From contig JAEZCB010000130.1 in NCBI GenBank assembly GCA_023412755.1, positions 1-5,929 of the forward strand: DNA of 5,929 nucleotides. Direction: 5' to 3'. The DNA comes from Bacteroidota bacterium. Its GTDB lineage: Bacteria; Bacteroidota; Bacteroidia; Flavobacteriales_F; PHOS-HE28. Shown in pieces: positions 5,614 through 5,929 of this stretch; position 1 is the first letter of the stretch; each line of letters starts with the position of its first letter. Below the pieces are notes generated by a model. The model searched no databases and was not told where the DNA came from. It saw only the letters and a program-made list of their open reading frames with translations. The translations under genes and the position numbers were made by a program.

Positions 5614-5910
5614 ATGAGTACGCGTAATGGCACCCAGAGGCTCCTGTTGTTCGTCGTTGGCGACGAGGTGAACTCACGCCAGGCGAGGGCCAATCTCCAG
5701 CGGATCATCACGGAGCATTTCTCCGGATCGCTGCACATCGATGTGGTGGATGTGCTGATGGATTTCCGCGCCGCCATCGACAACAAAGTATTCGTTACCC
5801 CTGCGCTTGTGGTCACGGGCAATGGCAAAGGCACCACCCTCTACGGAGACCTTGGTGATGAGGCCGTGGTGGTGAACGCACTCCGAAATTCCGTGCCCAT
5901 AGATGCCTGA
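5614..5910 (+). CDS. kaiB: KaiB-like thioredoxin-fold protein
   Basis: A 98-residue protein, close to the usual KaiB length. It shows the KaiB pattern in order: first strand LLLFVVGDEVNSRQARANLQ (10-29), helix RIITEHFSG, second strand LHIDVVDVLMD (40-50), then VFVTPALVV (59-67) with the conserved Thr-Pro (T62-P63), and YGDLGDEAVVVNAL (77-90), matching the family GDLSD element. KaiB proteins switch fold and bind the KaiC CI ring, thereby controlling KaiC state or recruiting histidine kinases. The segment VTGNGKGTTL replaces the basic, proline-rich loop of Synechococcus KaiB, so this is a divergent, non-cyanobacterial subtype. ATG 5614 lies 5 bp after the kaiC stop, so the two genes are very probably cotranscribed and coupled. 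Its stop overlaps the start of the next gene. Confidence 0.9.
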   Translation: MSTRNGTQRLLLFVVGDEVNSRQARANLQRIITEHFSGSLHIDVVDVLMDFRAAIDNKVFVTPALVVTGNGKGTTLYGDLGDEAVVVNALRNSVPIDA

Positions 5911-5929
5911 ACAACGGCCCACATACGAG
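5903..5929 (+). CDS. Start of a third operon gene, possibly a PAS/sensor histidine kinase (3' truncated)
   Basis: ATG 5903 overlaps the kaiB stop by 8 bases (ATGCCTGA) in another frame and runs open to the window edge, giving MPEQRPTYE. Four-to-eight-base overlaps of this kind are typical of coupled operon genes. The PTYE beginning is common at the N-terminus of PAS-domain histidine kinases, where it leads into a coiled coil (PTYEEL...). Nine residues cannot identify a family, so the kinase call is inference from this fragment and from the known habit of kaiC-kaiB pairs to sit beside sensor kinases. Confidence 0.45.

Noticed and set aside
4766..5922. Minus-strand frames opposite the kaiC CII domain and kaiB
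   Set aside because: Shadows of well-supported plus-strand genes with no recognisable domain.
1..5929. CRISPR arrays, insertion sequences, tRNA or rRNA genes
   Set aside because: I saw no regularly spaced repeats, transposase motifs with terminal repeats, or cloverleaf/rRNA signatures anywhere in the window.

Overview
The window reads like a chromosomal stretch of a free-living, probably heterotrophic bacterium with moderately high GC. Intact genes lack clear Shine-Dalgarno sequences, which together with gene style makes Bacteroidota a reasonable guess. That is inference only, because no rRNA or lineage marker is present.

Layout from left to right. (1) At 2-571 (+) is the 3' part of a multi-spanning membrane protein gene whose start lies outside the window. 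It converges on a minus-strand group. (2) The minus-strand group, read right to left, holds a small heat-shock protein (hsp20, 3190-3639), an uncertain small ORF (2712-2945), a CPA1-type K+/H+ antiporter with a C-terminal RCK_C-like domain (1223-2704), and a stand-alone CheY-like receiver (742-1122). (3) A divergent, mostly non-coding region (3640-4117) holds a perfect 17-bp inverted repeat, a related 10-bp palindrome, a 10-bp direct repeat, and what looks like the decayed C-terminal half of a second receiver domain. (4) A plus-strand operon follows: a two-domain KaiC-like ATPase (4118-5608), 5 bp later a KaiB-like protein (5614-5910), and, overlapping the kaiB stop, the first nine codons of a third gene (5903 to the edge) whose N-terminus is the kind seen in PAS-type sensor histidine kinases.

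The most notable content is the kaiC-kaiB-(kinase?) cassette without any visible kaiA, next to stress genes: a chaperone holdase, a cation/proton antiporter and a phosphorelay receiver. KaiC keeps both Walker A motifs, both Glu-Glu pairs and a hydroxyl pair (Ser420-Ser421) at the place of the cyanobacterial Ser431-Thr432 autophosphorylation sites. A phosphorylating KaiC/KaiB timer or stress switch that signals through a histidine kinase and receiver proteins is a reasonable hypothesis. Only the gene content and motifs are seen directly; the wiring is inferred.
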